A DNA stretch of 64,000 nucleotides, taken from positions 82,029,168 to 82,093,167 of the forward strand of contig NC_089220.1 in assembly GCF_963924675.1 (NCBI RefSeq), in the 5' to 3' direction. The position numbers and the translations under genes are program-made. The stretch's first letter is position 1. Each line of letters starts with the position of its first letter. Below, piece after piece: positions 12,031 to 23,832 of the stretch. Source of the stretch: Phocoena phocoena. Its lineage: Eukaryota; Chordata; Mammalia; Artiodactyla; Phocoenidae. Below the pieces are notes generated by a model. That model had not been told where the DNA came from, made no database searches, and was given only the letters and a program-made list of their open reading frames with translations.

Positions 12031-13224
12031 CCCCAGTACTTGCCCTGGTACTAAAAAAAACACAAAAAAACAAACAAAAAAAACACTACTCCAGAAGAAA
12101 ATGAAATAAAGTCGTGTTTGTGAAAAGTACCAGACATCTAGAAGACACTCATTAAATATTAATTAAATCTAAGAAGACATCTATATTTTAGGTCTCCTTT
12201 TAAATACTTTCTTCAATTGTGTGTGAGAATAAGTGTCTGCTGGAATGAAAATTAAATTACTAAGTCAAAAATAGTCATCCAGAAGAAGAGAAATGTCACG
12301 TATAGCCAAAGATAAAAAGTGATTAGGGAACACGTTTCTCAAGCAGAATACTTAGTCTCCCAAATTAAACAGGCATTCTATGAAGAAAAAGCTAGCATTT
12401 GAAATTTTGTCCTAGGTCTCTTATGCTCCTGGCAGGCTGTATTAATTCATTTGAGAATTATTCATTTAGCTCTTCACTGCCCTTTCCAGATTTTACAGGT
12501 TTTCCTAAGGTAGGGAAAGACTCATTTACTATCAGCTGTGGGGGGCAGGAGGGGTGGGGCTGGTAAAGCATGAAAAATGTTTAGTTTGAATAGTTCTCTT
12601 GGCTTCTCTAACTGTTGTTACCACCTGAAATAGTGGCATAGCAGCTGAAACAGGACTTCGTAATAGTGGAACTCCAAGGAAAGTTAATTAATAAACAAGC
12701 AGCCACTAATGTTTATTGAGTATGTGATAACGTTCCAAGAATTTACAGAGTGTGCAAAAGATAAATACAACTCTCACAAGAAACTTATAAAGTACCTGGA
12801 CAAGAAGTACTTTGAACAAGAAGGCACTTGCAAATGTATGAGGGATTATTATCCATCCGTGTTGGGCAAAGACCAGGTACGTGTGTTAGCATGTGTGAAC
12901 ATGTATTTCCTTTATATGTAGAAAATGAATTGTCTCTTACATGACTGTGCTAAATGCAGCGGTTGTGTGTGTTAACTGGTAACATTCACATTGCTTTTCT
13001 CCTCCAGGAAGAAGAGCTGTCAGGTCCCAGGAGAATAAGAACAGTGCTCCCAATCTCAGAGGCCAAGGTAGAGAATGGGCAGTGAATGGTAGGAGAGAGC
13101 CAGTGCTAATGTTGTAAGGTGAGAAAGAGTGAAAATAATTAATGCAACGGGGGCAAACAAACAAATAAACCAGCAAAAAATAGAACTGAGCCACAGGCAA
13201 GAGTGGAAGCCAGTTGAAACCCAA
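12031..13224. other. Unassigned sequence
   Basis: It contains an A/C-rich stretch (12048-12087) and a possible very diverged MIR or L2 remnant around 12705-12750 ('actaatgtttattgagtatg'). No gene is supported. Confidence 0.35.
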
Positions 13225-13535
13225 GCTCCTAACCCTAACCTAGGAAAGCCTATGTAACCTGGCCCCTGCTGTCAAACTCACCCACCACACTTGTCCATTC
13301 ACTTATGGTTCTCCACCTATACTCGTGTTCCTTAAACATTTCAAACTTTTCCTCTTTGGATGACTTAGCATTTGATGTTCCCTTTGCCTGGAAATCCATT
13401 CCCTAGATCTTCATTCACAATGGCTGGCCTCTCTTTTTAGGTCTTACTTCAGATATCACCACCTCAGTGAGACCTTGCCTGACTGTTACACTCTAACTGG
13501 AAGGTGTCCAGAAGTGTTTGTTGAATAAATGAACT
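13225..13535 (+). repeat. L2 LINE, 3' part
   Basis: The L2 words 'aacctggcccctgctgtc', 'ccctttgcctggaaatcc', 'cttacttcagatatcaccacctcagtgagaccttgcctgac' and finally 'tgtttgttgaataaatgaa' are in order on the plus strand. Confidence 0.85.
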
Positions 13536-13739
13536 TGATATACATGGAAACAGCGTGCTCTGCTAGGTGTTTTGCAGAAATGGAAACCAAAAGCACCAAG
13601 TGTTGAGGTGATGTATTGTGGATTATCCAGGTAGATCCGGAATCTGGCGTCTGACTTTAAATGTGCTGCCATCCAAAGTCTGACATGGAGAACCAGAGTC
13701 CAGAGATACACCTCTTGTGATTAACTACTGTTAACCTAT

Positions 13740-13952
13740 TTTTTTTTTTTTTTTTTTTTGCAGTACGCGGGCCTCTCACCGTTGTGGCCTCTCCCGTTGC
13801 GGAGCACAGGCTCCGGACGCGCAGGCTCAGCAGCCATGGCTCATGGGCCCAGCCGCTCCGCGGCATGTGGGATCTTCCCGGACCGGGGCACGAACCCATG
13901 TCCCCTGCATCGGCAGGCGGATTCTCAACCACTGCGCCACCAGGGAAGCCCC
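13740..13952 (-). mobile_element. CHR SINE (short, young type)
   Basis: A T tract (13740-13759) is followed by 'gcagtacgcgggcctctcacc' and the conserved body, ending 'caccagggaagcccc'. The target-site duplication taacctat is at 13732-13739 and 13953-13960. It lies only about 60 bp from the next CHR copy. Confidence 0.95.
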
Positions 13953-14013
13953 TAACCTATGTGTTATTATCCATGAAATGTGCAGTCTTTTTTTTCCCAG
14001 CCTTTAGGAGCTT

Positions 14014-14364
14014 TTTTTTAAATAAATTTATTTATTTATTTTTGGCTTCTTTGGTTCTTCTTTGCTGTGAGTGGCTTTCTCTAGTTGCAGCGAGCGGGGG
14101 CTACTCTTTGTTGTGGCGCGCAGGCTTCTCATTGCGGTGGCTTCTCTTGTTGCGGAGCACGGGCTCTAGGCGTGCGGGCTTCAGTAGTTGTGGCACACGG
14201 GCCTCAGTAGCTGTGGCTCCCAGGCTCCAGAGTGCAGGCTAAGTAGTTGTGGCGCACAGGCTTAGTTGTTCCGTGGCATGTGGGATCTTCCCGGACCAGG
14301 GCTCGAACCCATGTCCCCTGCATTGGCAGATGGATTCTTAACCACTGCGCCACCAGGGAAGCCC
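14014..14364 (-). mobile_element. CHR SINE (long, older type)
   Basis: About 350 bp with an 'aaataaatttatttatttattt' tail (read from the minus strand as A-rich with TAAA repeats), a body containing several 'agtagttgtggc(a/g)ca' units, and the tRNA-like head 'ccactgcgccaccagggaag'. The target-site duplication taggagctt is at 14005-14013 and 14365-14373. The internal repeat of a roughly 30-bp unit distinguishes it from the 205-bp copies. Confidence 0.95.
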
Positions 14365-14399
14365 TAGGAGCTTCTTTAACTCTTTTGTGTTTTAGTGTT

Positions 14400-15300
14400 T
14401 TTATCTGAGGGTATCAAAATATATTTTTAAAAAGGGTTATTAGATCTAGAAAGAAATATTTGCAACTTAGATAGCAAGGAGCTAATACTGCAATGTAAAA
14501 GAGCTTCTGAAAACATAGAAACTAATACACCAATACACCTATGAAAAATGGGCTGGAAATATGAGCAGAAAGTTCACAGAAAAACAAAGGAAAATGGTCC
14601 TTAAACATATGAAAAGATGCTTGACCTCACAAAAACAGAAAGACACATGAAAACTGCACTGTGATATAATTTTGTCACCTGTCAGATCAGCAAAAATCTG
14701 AAATATTGATAACATATTTTGTTGGTGAGGCTGTGGAGAAATAGACAATCTCATACATTGCTAGTTTGGAAAGCAAAACGGTACAGACACAATGGATGGT
14801 TGACACATCTAGTAAAATTATATACGCACTTCTCCTTCGAGAAGGAAATATGTTGTAAAAGAAAAATATGTTGTAAAACAACAACAAAAAAAGACTTTTA
14901 TATATGACTGTACATTACAGAATTGTTTTTATAGCAAAAAATTGGAAGTTAGTTGAATAAACTATGGAACAACCTTTCAGTAGACTATTATGCAGCTATA
15001 AAGAGGAAGAAGGCTATTTTTATACACGGCCATGGAGTGATCAGCTCAATAAGATGTTTTAGTGGAAAAAGTGAAGATAAAAAAGTGTATATATCAATAG
15101 TATTTTAAGATTTATCTCAGGAAGGGTGATATGAGTGTATGAATGACATTTAAAGAACCATAAAATAAATAAAACAATTACTTAAAGGAATAAGAAGGGG
15201 GAAGATAAAGAGAATAGAGTTGGAAGCTAGACTTTTCTGAATGTACCTTGTTTTGTAGATATAACATTGATACAAAGGTAAATGTCTTATATAATTATTT
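14400..15300 (+). mobile_element. Old L1, ORF2 3' end
   Basis: The plus strand shows 'aaacatatgaaaagatgcttgacctcac', 'ttggtgaggctgtggagaaatagacaatctcatac', 'gttggaagttagttgaata'-like words and 'tatgcagctataaagaggaag', all characteristic of the C-terminal ORF2 region of L1. Frames are broken throughout. Confidence 0.75.
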
Positions 15301-15559
15301 AAGAATTAACTCAAAGTTAAAGAAACAATTCCTAAAAATAAAAAACAAGATTTAAGACAGTCATGTGACTGTACAATCCTAACGTGGTAAACTGTGAAGA
15401 TAAAAAGAACTGCAAAAGAAACCAAACAATAACAATAGCAATAACAACATACAAAAAAACTTGCTGATGGTATTGTTTGTATCATTACTTGCAATGGTTA
15501 CATATATTGTAGTATAACAACATAACAGATTATGTTAAAGAGATTAGAAACTTTGATTT
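15301..15559. other. Unassigned AT-rich sequence
   Basis: Lies between two L1 segments and may be a further decayed part of them. Confidence 0.3.
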
Positions 15560-16905
15560 TTCATGTAAGACAAAGAAGGATACAAAATCACCAAATCAAA
15601 ACCCTGTAATCCTATTAAATTAAAATATCAGTATGAGCCTATGATGTATTTTTTTTAATACTTCTTTCCTGGTTCCCTCCATAACAGAGGTCAACCCATT
15701 AGCAATAAGCATCCCTTGTGGCTAGATTGTAGCATCTAAATAACATTTTCCAGTAAAAGGAACCAGGGATTTTTGAAGAAATGGATGTTCCAGGTCTGAA
15801 GGCAGACAACAGACAAGAGGAGTTTGGATATCTTGTCATACCACTTGGCAAGGAAGTTATCAAAGACTATTGGGCTTGTATTGAATTTCCCAAGAACCAA
15901 CTTGAACTTCACACTGGCCGAAGATAGAGCCATTTGAGCATCAGAAAAGCTAAAAATCACAATGAGTTAAAATATATCAGATATGTTAAAACCCATGAAT
16001 TCATAAAGATACTAAAAAAATGCTAACTGGTCATCTTTGGAGGATGTTGGAGGACCAACTCCTTATCCTGAATTATTCGTAAGTAGAGGGAAAAGGTCAA
16101 GCATTTATCTTTCTTTCCATGTGAGAATTCCATCTCAGGGTAACCAAATGGTTAAAAATTTCCTCTCTATAGGAGTATTCCAGTAAACAAGGAAGAGTGA
16201 CAGAACTGGGATAACACTATTTTGCAACTCCTAATTGAAATAATGGATCTAGGTAATGACCATCAATGGCTGTTAATATCACCAAAAGAGAGACAGACAT
16301 CACATGCCTACTGATGGTTGCACACACCACCACCTATGAAGTATTCTTCTAAAAAAGATTAAATCTGAGTCAAACTAGGCTTCTAGATCGAACATCAATT
16401 TGCATAGGAAGTTGAATAGACAAAACCGAAACAAAACTGTGAGGATGCAATCAGCCAAATCCAGAAGGTGAGAATCTCTGCAAGTCAAGCAACCCAGTTT
16501 ATTCAACAAATAAATCTCAAATAACCCCATAAAGATTAAAATAGACAAGGTCAATCACAGCCAAATGCCAATGTACCATGTTTAGATCCTGATTTGAACA
16601 AATCAACTCTAAAATTAAAAATTATATACAAACGCAGTTAGTGTTCAAATCTTCCTGGTCATCTCATGAGAATGAACATGGTCTGGACGTTTGATGATTT
16701 TAAAGAATTACTGTTAATTTGGGGAGGTGTAATGATGTTAATTGTGGTTACGTTTAAAAACTTAGTCATTATGTTTTATACATTTATATGGAAGTTTTTA
16801 TGGATAAAATGATATGATGTCTGTGATTTCCTTCAGAATAATCCCAAGTATGTGTATGTTCAGACGTGGAGGTGGCAGAGTTTGACAGTGGTCGGGGTTA
16901 GAGAT
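15560..16905 (+). mobile_element. Old L1M 3' UTR-like sequence
   Basis: The region ends with 'gtctggacgtttgatgattttaaagaattactgttaatttgggg' (16681 on, read in parts) and 'gataaaatgatatgatgtctgtgatttccttcagaataatcc', which resembles the 3' UTR of old L1M elements. The 5' part carries 'acactattttgcaactcctaattgaaataatg', consistent with the same UTR. The family assignment is from memory of the repeat class, not from a search. Confidence 0.55.
16681..16822 (+). repeat. Copy A of a ~140-bp repeat shared with 19946-20087
   Basis: It begins 'gtctggacgtttgatgatt' and ends 'ggataaaatgatatgatgtc'. It differs from the copy 3.3 kb downstream at only a few bases. Both are probably segments of the same L1M 3' UTR family or a local duplication. 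Confidence 0.85.
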
Positions 16906-16984
16906 GCAATAAGGGCCAATGAGTTAACCACTGCGGTAGCTGAGTGTTTACGGGGTTATTCTTCGTAGTGTTGAGTATATCTGG

Positions 16985-17045
16985 ATCTTATTTGTTTGAG
17001 ACAGTGCCTGGCATATAGTAAGCACTCAATAGATGGGTTCCTCAG
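16985..17045 (+). repeat. L2 or MIR tail fragment
   Basis: 'gacagtgcctggcatatagtaagcactcaatagatgggt' is the common terminal word of L2/MIR copies. It is too short to separate the two. Confidence 0.55.
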
Positions 17046-17164
17046 GGAATCTGGGGCTTGAACATTCTGGAAGCTCTGGGAAACAATATAGAATACATCT
17101 TCTTTTGTGGATCTCCGAAAAGCTATGTGTGTAAAAAAGGAAGATTATTTTACACTAGTAGCAG

Positions 17165-17420
17165 ACTACCATCATTCTGTACCTTACTTTTTATCACTTA
17201 ATAGTATCTCTTGGTGATTGTTCCATATCAGTGCCCAGAGAGCTTCCTCATTCTTTTTTTTTTTTTTTTGCAACTGTTCAGTTTCCCACTTATGGTTACA
17301 CCCTATTATATTTAACCTAGGCTTTATTTTTTTTATTTTTTATTTTTTTTAACCTAGGCTTTATTGATGTCTGTTCCCATTTGTTTTTTCATTTTGAGTG
17401 CAGTAATTAAGAACTCGTTC
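17165..17420 (-). mobile_element. L1 fragment (reverse), with a 37-bp internal duplication
   Basis: 'ttttatcacttaatagtatctcttggtgattgttccatatc' then 'gagcttcctcattctttttt' is the reverse complement of an L1 ORF2/3' segment. The word tttaacctaggctttatt occurs at 17311-17328 and again at 17348-17365, a tandem duplication with a T/A-rich spacer. Confidence 0.7.
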
Positions 17421-19945
17421 TTATAGAACACAGAAAGGATTTTATTTCCTGCGAAGAGCCCCATGGCTCCATAACTTGTCAGAGACAAATCAAGACACTC
17501 TCCTGACATTGGAAACTCACGTTAAACGAGTGCCCTCCACAACAACAATTAAATCAACTGATCTTTGAGTGAGCACCTCCTGGGCCACACCCCTCCAGTG
17601 TGGGTTTAGGTTGGTCAGATTGGGGTGGGTGTCAGGTGGGTGGAGCACAATGAATACTTCACTATTGTCTGTCATGGTTGAATGCAGACCTTCTTCCCTA
17701 GCTGGGGCCAGAGTCTTCAAGCTTCTAACAGGCATTTCTAGAGCCCCTGAAACCTTCAGAGAGAACTGATATCAAAACTCTCAGCAGGTATAAGAGAGTC
17801 AAAGGAAGTACCTTTACGCAGGGCTGCTTGGAAATGGGGTAAGCTGCTCGATAAAAAAGTGCAAAAGCAGAAAAGGGCCCCGGGGTATTTTTAAACCTCT
17901 TACAAATAGGAGCAAGTCCAAATTTAACACGGGCTGGTTGTTTAATGTGGCTTTCTCTTTCACCCACCTTCCCTTCAAAGGGATAGTTTTTTTCCCCTCT
18001 CTGCCTAAATACATGGGCTCGGGGAGCAAATACTCAGCTCTGAGAAGCAGAGCAAGTTAACACTTGGGAGAGCTGCAGCCAAGTAGCAAAGGAAGCTGAA
18101 GTTAAAATAAAACCACACCTCCTTCCCCTCCAGGTGACAAAGATAACCCTCCCTGGTCTGGCCTTGATGCTCCAGCAACAAGTAAGCTGAAGTGAAGGGC
18201 CGTTGGACAAGAAAGAGGAAGCAGAACTAGGGTCATCCCCATATCCCCAGTCCTTACTCCTCACTCCCTGCCTCTCCCATCCCCATCTCCGTGCAGATCT
18301 GGCCCTGTGCAGAGATGTGAGGGAGGGAAACTTTTCTTTCTCTAACATACTTTCTCAGGCAACCTTAAACTTCTTTCTTCTCTCAAAACACGATGGTATA
18401 GAAGATACTATAGGATCATCTATAATGTAGATAATTAATGAGCTTTGATGTATCATCCCTTCTGAGGATATTCTTACCCTTAAGCCAAATTACTTAGTGG
18501 GACATTTCAGGAATTAGTGGCTCATGAATGGGAGATAGTGTGGGTAGAGGGTAAGCTCTGGATTCTAGGATCAGAGAAAATGAATGGCAAAAACACTAAA
18601 CACACTTAAATACATGTGTAAAACACTCACTGTTACTTGACCTGTGTTCCTACACTCCTCTGCAGAAAAGCAAAGGCCCTTTGATATGAGTGAAACTTGC
18701 ACTTCTGAGCAGTGATCAAGGCCCAGGCAGGCCAGTCCCTCAATCCACAGCACGCTGGGTAGCTTCTGGCCTCTGAGCCTTGAGGTTTAAGTAGTATGAA
18801 GTCAGCTCAGTGAGCTGAGGTCAGAAGCTTGGTGTGACAGCTTAACATAAACTCTTCATCCACTTCTTTACTCACATTCAACGTTTTATTTGGTCTAAAG
18901 CCCAGTGTAACCCGTTTGGATTTGAATCTCTACCCCGTTGTCAGCCTCTGTATTCTGGGACTCCCAGTTTGGGACAGAGATGATGCAAGGTACATGCAGG
19001 TCCTTCATCTGACTACTTCATAAAATAGATGACTCCCTGACTTTAATCCCTGAAACGAATTAACTTCAAGGTTTGGAATGAGAAGGAACTCAAACTGAAA
19101 ACCTATGCAAAGCAGCATCAGATTAAAAGTGAGGAGACTTGCAGGCCCCCTTGTGCATTCTCCTTTACCCTTGTCTGGAAGCCACTTTCTTGCAACCCAG
19201 CTTTGTGTAGCTGTCAAAACCCCAAACTTAAAGCTATTGGCTCAGTGACTAGACTCTGGGTTTTGGGGTCAGGATGTTAGGTTGGGGAGGGGGGGGGAGT
19301 TTTCCTGTGTCTGTCTGAGCAACTACAGAAGAATTGTTTGATCTTTGCAGGCTCCAAAAATGATAACCAGCTTCAGTAAGACTTTGGGTGATAGGTCACG
19401 GTGGGGGGACCTTTTACCTGTCTTTGAAGAATGTGAGACTGGGTCAGCTATTTGACATTCAGAGGGGCTGTTTTGAAAGGGAACCAAGCACAAATAGCTG
19501 ATGCAAAGGAGGGTAAGGAAAGGAGTCCAGGCCTCATCATGCTAGCTCTTCCCCAGGCTCTGGCAGATTCTGTAAGCTTGTCCTAATGACCTGGCTTTAA
19601 ACCATCCAAAACGCTTTAAACTTTCATCAAGAAGAGCAAGAGACTGTAAGAGCCTCAGGAGAAATCTGTGGACAGGTGCTGAATGATGTCACTGATAAGC
19701 AAGGTTGTCCAACAGAAGTCTTGTACTCTCTAACTGGCCATTCTGACAGGGGCAATGTATCTAGGAGAAACCTCTTTTCTTAGACCTCATTCAAGGAAAA
19801 CAATAGATTAAGTCAACCCTCTTCATAAGAAGGTGAGAATAAATGTTCTCCTTTCCTAAAACCCTATGGTAAACTGATAGGCACTCTTCCCCTTCCCACC
19901 CTCCATTACACAGGAAGCTCAGGATTAAAACATAAATACAGTGGT
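17421..19945. other. Unassigned, mostly unique sequence
   Basis: About 2.5 kb without a recognised repeat. Short open frames occur on both strands (for example 17725-18029 and 18034-18348, minus) but none resembles a known protein. A G run (19285-19298) is present. Nothing supports an exon. Confidence 0.4.
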
Positions 19946-20087
19946 CTGGACGTGTGATGATTTTAAAGAATTACTGTTAATTTGGGGAGGTGTAATGCTG
20001 TTAATTGTGGTTATGTTTAAAAACTTAGTCATTATGTTTTATACATTTATAAGGAAGTTTGTATGGATAAAATGATATGATGTCATA
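19946..20087 (+). repeat. Copy B of the ~140-bp repeat at 16681-16822
   Basis: It runs from 'gtctggacgtgtgatgatt' to 'ggataaaatgatatgatgtc'. Beyond this point the two copies diverge abruptly (here 'atatttagtaatttcc', upstream 'tgtgatttccttcag'). Confidence 0.85.
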
Positions 20088-20513
20088 TTTAGTAATTTCC
20101 TTAAGGAAATTAGGAAGATGTCTCAGATGAGTCAGCATGCAGGTGCAAATTATGTCTAAGAAGGATCATCTGTGTGGTAGTTGTGAAAGAAGGACACACA
20201 GGGAAACAGGAAGCCATAATGTAGCGCTCCAAGGAGGATGAGCTGGAGAAGGACCCGTCACCAGGACTGGAACCTGGCCACAGAGACAAGAATCACACGG
20301 TAGGATTCCTAGGGAAGAGTTCTTCAGGACTTAGCAAAGCAGGGGAAACACTCCTTTCAACCTTAGCCAGTTAGGGACTTCTAGGGCCATGGAGGGAAGA
20401 CTTACTCCTTAGAAACTCAGTGGAGTTGACAGCATTGTTCTGTTTGGGACTGGAAGACAGAAGCAGGATCTGAATAAAGAATTGCAACCCTGAGTAATTT
20501 AGGTTCTAGACTA
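20088..20513. other. Unassigned sequence
   Basis: No gene or repeat is recognised. Confidence 0.35.
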
Positions 20514-20848
20514 GCTCTGTTCCACAGCAGTATAATGTGAGCCACATGTATAAATTTAAATTTTCTAGTAGCTACATTTTAAAAGGTAAGAAGAAATAGG
20601 TAAAAATATTTTTATTAATCTATAATCTATTGAGCTAAGTAGCTCAATATGTCCAAAATATTACCACTTCAACAGATAATCAATATAAGTAGTAGCGGAG
20701 ATATTTTATGCTAACTTAAATATTGAATTAACTAAAATTAGATTAAACTTAAAAATTTGATTCCTCAGTTGCACTAACTACATACCTTCTGAGCGCTCAA
20801 CAGCACATGTGACTCGTGGCTACCGTGTCAGACAGTGCAAGTCTAGAA
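20514..20848 (+). mobile_element. hAT-Charlie non-autonomous element (MER33-like)
   Basis: The left end 'gctctgttccacagcagtataatgtgagccacatg' and 'aattttctagtagctaca', with the right end 'cacatgtgactcgtggctaccgtgtcagacagtgc', match the hAT MITE that begins 'cagtgctgtccaatag'. The flanks 'gttctaga' and 'gtctagaa' could be the remains of the 8-bp target duplication. The family name is tentative. Confidence 0.75.
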
Positions 20849-21087
20849 CAAGAGCTCTCAAATTATGGAACATTTCAGCAATTTATATTTGGATCCAGAA
20901 CACTGAGTTATATGAACATATGTGTTTTACCTGACCTCAAGAGTCTGTATTCTCTCTTGTAAAATTTAGCTGTGTACGCCTGAACAACCATGTGTGTGGG
21001 ACTGTGATGTCTAAGGTGGACAGACTGTATCCTTCAGGAGATTGTAAGAATGCGTGTGGGAGAGGGTCAGAAATGATAGTAGCTGGC

Positions 21088-21470
21088 TTTATCAGTCAGG
21101 ATAGACTAGGTTTTGCTTCAGGAACAAAGAATCCCAAAATGTTGGTGCTTTACCCAATGAAAGTTTATTTCTCACATGTGCTACATATCTGACCTGGGTT
21201 GGTGAAGGGGGGATCTGGGGAGATGGGGAGATTCTCTCTGCGTCCTTCCTCCTGATCCAGTCCGACAAAGCAGTTACGACCTGGAATATTGCTGGCCACC
21301 AAGGTAGAGCAGAAGAGCGTTCTGGACAGTCTCATAACTAAATAAATGATGGACCCAGAAGTGACACGAGTCACTTCCCTTCATTGGCTAGAACCAGTTT
21401 CATGGCTACACCAAATCCCAAAGGGACCAGGAAGTACAATTCTACAATGTACCCAAAAGACACACAGAGA
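21088..21470 (-). mobile_element. MLT1-like MaLR LTR (reverse)
   Basis: In reverse orientation: 'tatcagtcaggatagactaggttttgct', 'tttatttctcacatgtgctaca', 'aatattgctggccaccaaggtagagcag', 'cccagaagtgacacgagtcacttcc', 'cattggctagaaccagtttcatggc', 'gaccaggaagtacaattctaca'. The same arrangement recurs at 48.1 kb. Confidence 0.7.
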
Positions 21471-22000
21471 GGTGGAAAACTAGTGAATGGGACTTCTGAC
21501 TGTCTCACTGTCTTTCTGACCTTGGCTAGTTGTTGTGTAGTTGACTCAAATTTATATACAGGGACCAGAATGGAGTACCATGCTGAGCTTCGTTAAAGAG
21601 GCTGGGCCATGCCTGTTTTGTTAAAGAAAAAAAAAAAAAAATGCTGCCTGTGCATTTGTGCTTTTGTGGAGGGGAAGGCCCAGAAAGAGAAATTTTCAGG
21701 TAGATGAGGTTCAATTAGGAGAGAAGACACAGGAGAGTAGTTTTTTTTTTTTCCTTCCTTTGCCAAGAAATCAGAAACACAACTTCTCAATTGCTCTGGG
21801 ACAAGAACAAGAATTCTTACTCAGATACCAAGCCTCGCAAAGCAGAGAAAGTAACACAAAGGACTGTCTATGTTTGGGGAGCAAATTCATCCCAAGCACT
21901 ATACAATGTAAAAATAACCAAGACCAAATATGGTTTCGAAGGCAGTGACTGTGAACATGTTAATAAGGGGAAAGGAGATAGTTTTAAAAATGGAGAATAT
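21471..22000. other. Unassigned sequence with two homopolymer tracts
   Basis: It contains an A run near 21626-21641 and a T run near 21740-21751. Open frames across 21658-22000 are not recognised and the longer ones run into the adjacent SINE. Confidence 0.35.
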
Positions 22001-22010
22001 TGCCTTGTTT

Positions 22011-22347
22011 ATCTTTTTTATTTTTTGGCTGTGTTGGGTCTTCGTTGCTGTGAGCAGGCTTTCTCTAGTTGCGGCAAGCGGGGACTATTCTTCGTTGCAG
22101 TGTGTGGGCTTCTCATTGTGGTGGCTTCTCTTGCTGTGGAGCATGAGCTCTAGGCGCGCGGGCTCAGCAGTTGCAGCACGCGGGCTCAGTAGTTGTGGCA
22201 CGTGGGCTCTAGAGCGCAGGCTCAGTAGTTGTGGTGCGTGGGCTTAGTTGTTCCACAGCATGTGGGATCTTCCTCGACCAGGGAACGAACCTGTGTCCCC
22301 TGCGTTGGCAGGCAGATTCTTAACCACTGTGCCACCAGGGAAGTCCC
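22011..22347 (-). mobile_element. CHR SINE (long, older type)
   Basis: The body contains 'ttgggtcttcgttgctgtgagcaggctttctctagttgc' and repeated 'agtagttgtgg' units, and ends with the tRNA-like head 'gccaccagggaagtcc'. The target-site duplication tgccttgttt is at 22001-22010 and 22348-22357. Confidence 0.95.
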
Positions 22348-22544
22348 TGCCTTGTTTGTTCCTGAATCACAAAATCATTATTTTTTTTTTTGGCATCAGG
22401 ATGTCCTAATCCCATTTTATAGAATGGAAAATTAAGTAAGAGAGGTTAGATGCATTGCTTGAGATTGGCATTTAGTTTTGGACTCCTAATTCCCTGATGA
22501 ATGCATTATCTATCCTGTTGACATAATTTACACACTGGTGGAAT

Positions 22545-22690
22545 CAGGGGCTCCTCATTATTTCCTCTTCATTTCTAACTCTGTTTTCAATCTTGATAGA
22601 TGGAGCTGTGAATTTCATGAGATCAGGGACCATGACTCTCCCTCTTTCTTTAATTAGCATTTCTGTTCGTAGACAAAAATAAAGCTAGGG
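22545..22690 (+). repeat. Possible L2 remnant
   Basis: 'gaatttcatgagatcagggaccatgactctc' resembles the L2 word 'ctccatgagggcagggaccatgtct'. It is weakly preserved. Confidence 0.4.
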
Positions 22691-22693
22691 ATC

Positions 22694-22925
22694 TGTTATG
22701 GAATGAACTGTGTGTCCCCTTTCCCTCCTTCCCAGTTCATATGTTGAAGCCTGAACCCCTGTGTGGCTGTAACTGGAGACAAGGCTTTTAAGGGGATAAT
22801 TTAGATCAAATGAGGTCATAAAGGTGGCGCCCTAATCCCAGAGGACTGGTGTCCTTATAAGAGGAAGACAGCTCTCTGCATGCACAGAAGAAAGGCCATG
22901 TTTAGGTCTCTGGTACTTTTTTATG
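22694..22925 (+). mobile_element. MLT1-type LTR, 5' part
   Basis: 'tgttatggaatgaactgtgtgtcccc', 'ttcatatgttgaagcctgaacccc', 'aaatgaggtcataaaggtggcgccctaatcc' and 'tggtgtccttataagaggaagaca' follow the 5' half of MLT1-type LTRs. The 3' half is missing. Confidence 0.8.
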
Positions 22926-23392
22926 ATGGCCCAAGCTGGCTCATACAGAACCTATCCCGTAATTTGCTCCACTAGTCATATAGAATGACTTGCTAGGATA
23001 CAATGAACAAGATATTTCACTGATGTGTTCAGTTGCTACCTGAATTCGATAAGGCGTGTATTTGTGGTTGGCACCAAATTGGATGCCAAAGGGGACAGGA
23101 AGCACGGCATGACACTGCCTTCAATGAATGCAGAGACAGAGATACAGAAATAGCCAAAGTAAAAATCACTGTGGTCTATAAACAATAGAGTGGGCCCAGG
23201 AAAACCAAATTCTGACAGGGACATTGAGAAGCTTCCAATGGAGGAGGCAGCAGTGGTTGGGTAGGGATTTTCCCCTCAGCTCCCTCATCCCGAATTATCC
23301 TTTCAGTTTGACTTATTTGTATGTCATTGGCACACACATATCATTTCTCAGCGAAGCCAACACGGGCATATTTATTGAAAAGAAAGAAACTA
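22926..23392. other. Unassigned sequence
   Basis: No gene or repeat is recognised. Confidence 0.35.
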
Positions 23393-23600
23393 ACATTTAT
23401 TGAGCACCAACTATGTGTAAAGCACTTACAGATTTCATTTCTTAGAAACGTACAACATCTCAATTTTGTATTTTTATGCCCACTTTGCAGATAAGGAAAT
23501 AGACTTCAGGTAACTTGCCTAAGAAGACAAGCTTGTTAGTGACGGAGATGAGATTTGAACCCAGGTTGGACTGACTCCCAAAACCCCAGCCTATTGCCCC
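23393..23600 (-). repeat. MIR SINE (reverse)
   Basis: The words appear in MIR reverse order: 'catttattgagcaccaactatgtgtaaagcactta', 'ttgcagataaggaaatagacttcagg', 'aacttgcctaagaagac', 'gagatttgaacccaggttggactgactcc'. It is near full length. Confidence 0.85.
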
Positions 23601-23639
23601 TGTAAAGTGATAGATGTTGCTGCTAAAGATCTCAGATAA

Positions 23640-23832
23640 ATTCTTCTCAAAGTTCAGTCATTGGAGGCCTTGGCATTTCATTGTACCTGTAGGTTTATTT
23701 ATTGATTTTCTTAAACTTAGATGTCCTTGCTCCTCTATGTCAGGGATCATTGTGTGTTTTTTCCACTGATGTTCCCTGATCAGTGCCTGGCACATGGCAG
23801 GTGCTTAATAAATATCTGCTGAATGGATAACT
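23640..23832 (+). repeat. L2 3' end
   Basis: 'gatcagtgcctggcacatggcaggtgcttaataaatatctgctgaatggat' is the terminal L2 sequence in forward orientation. Confidence 0.75.
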
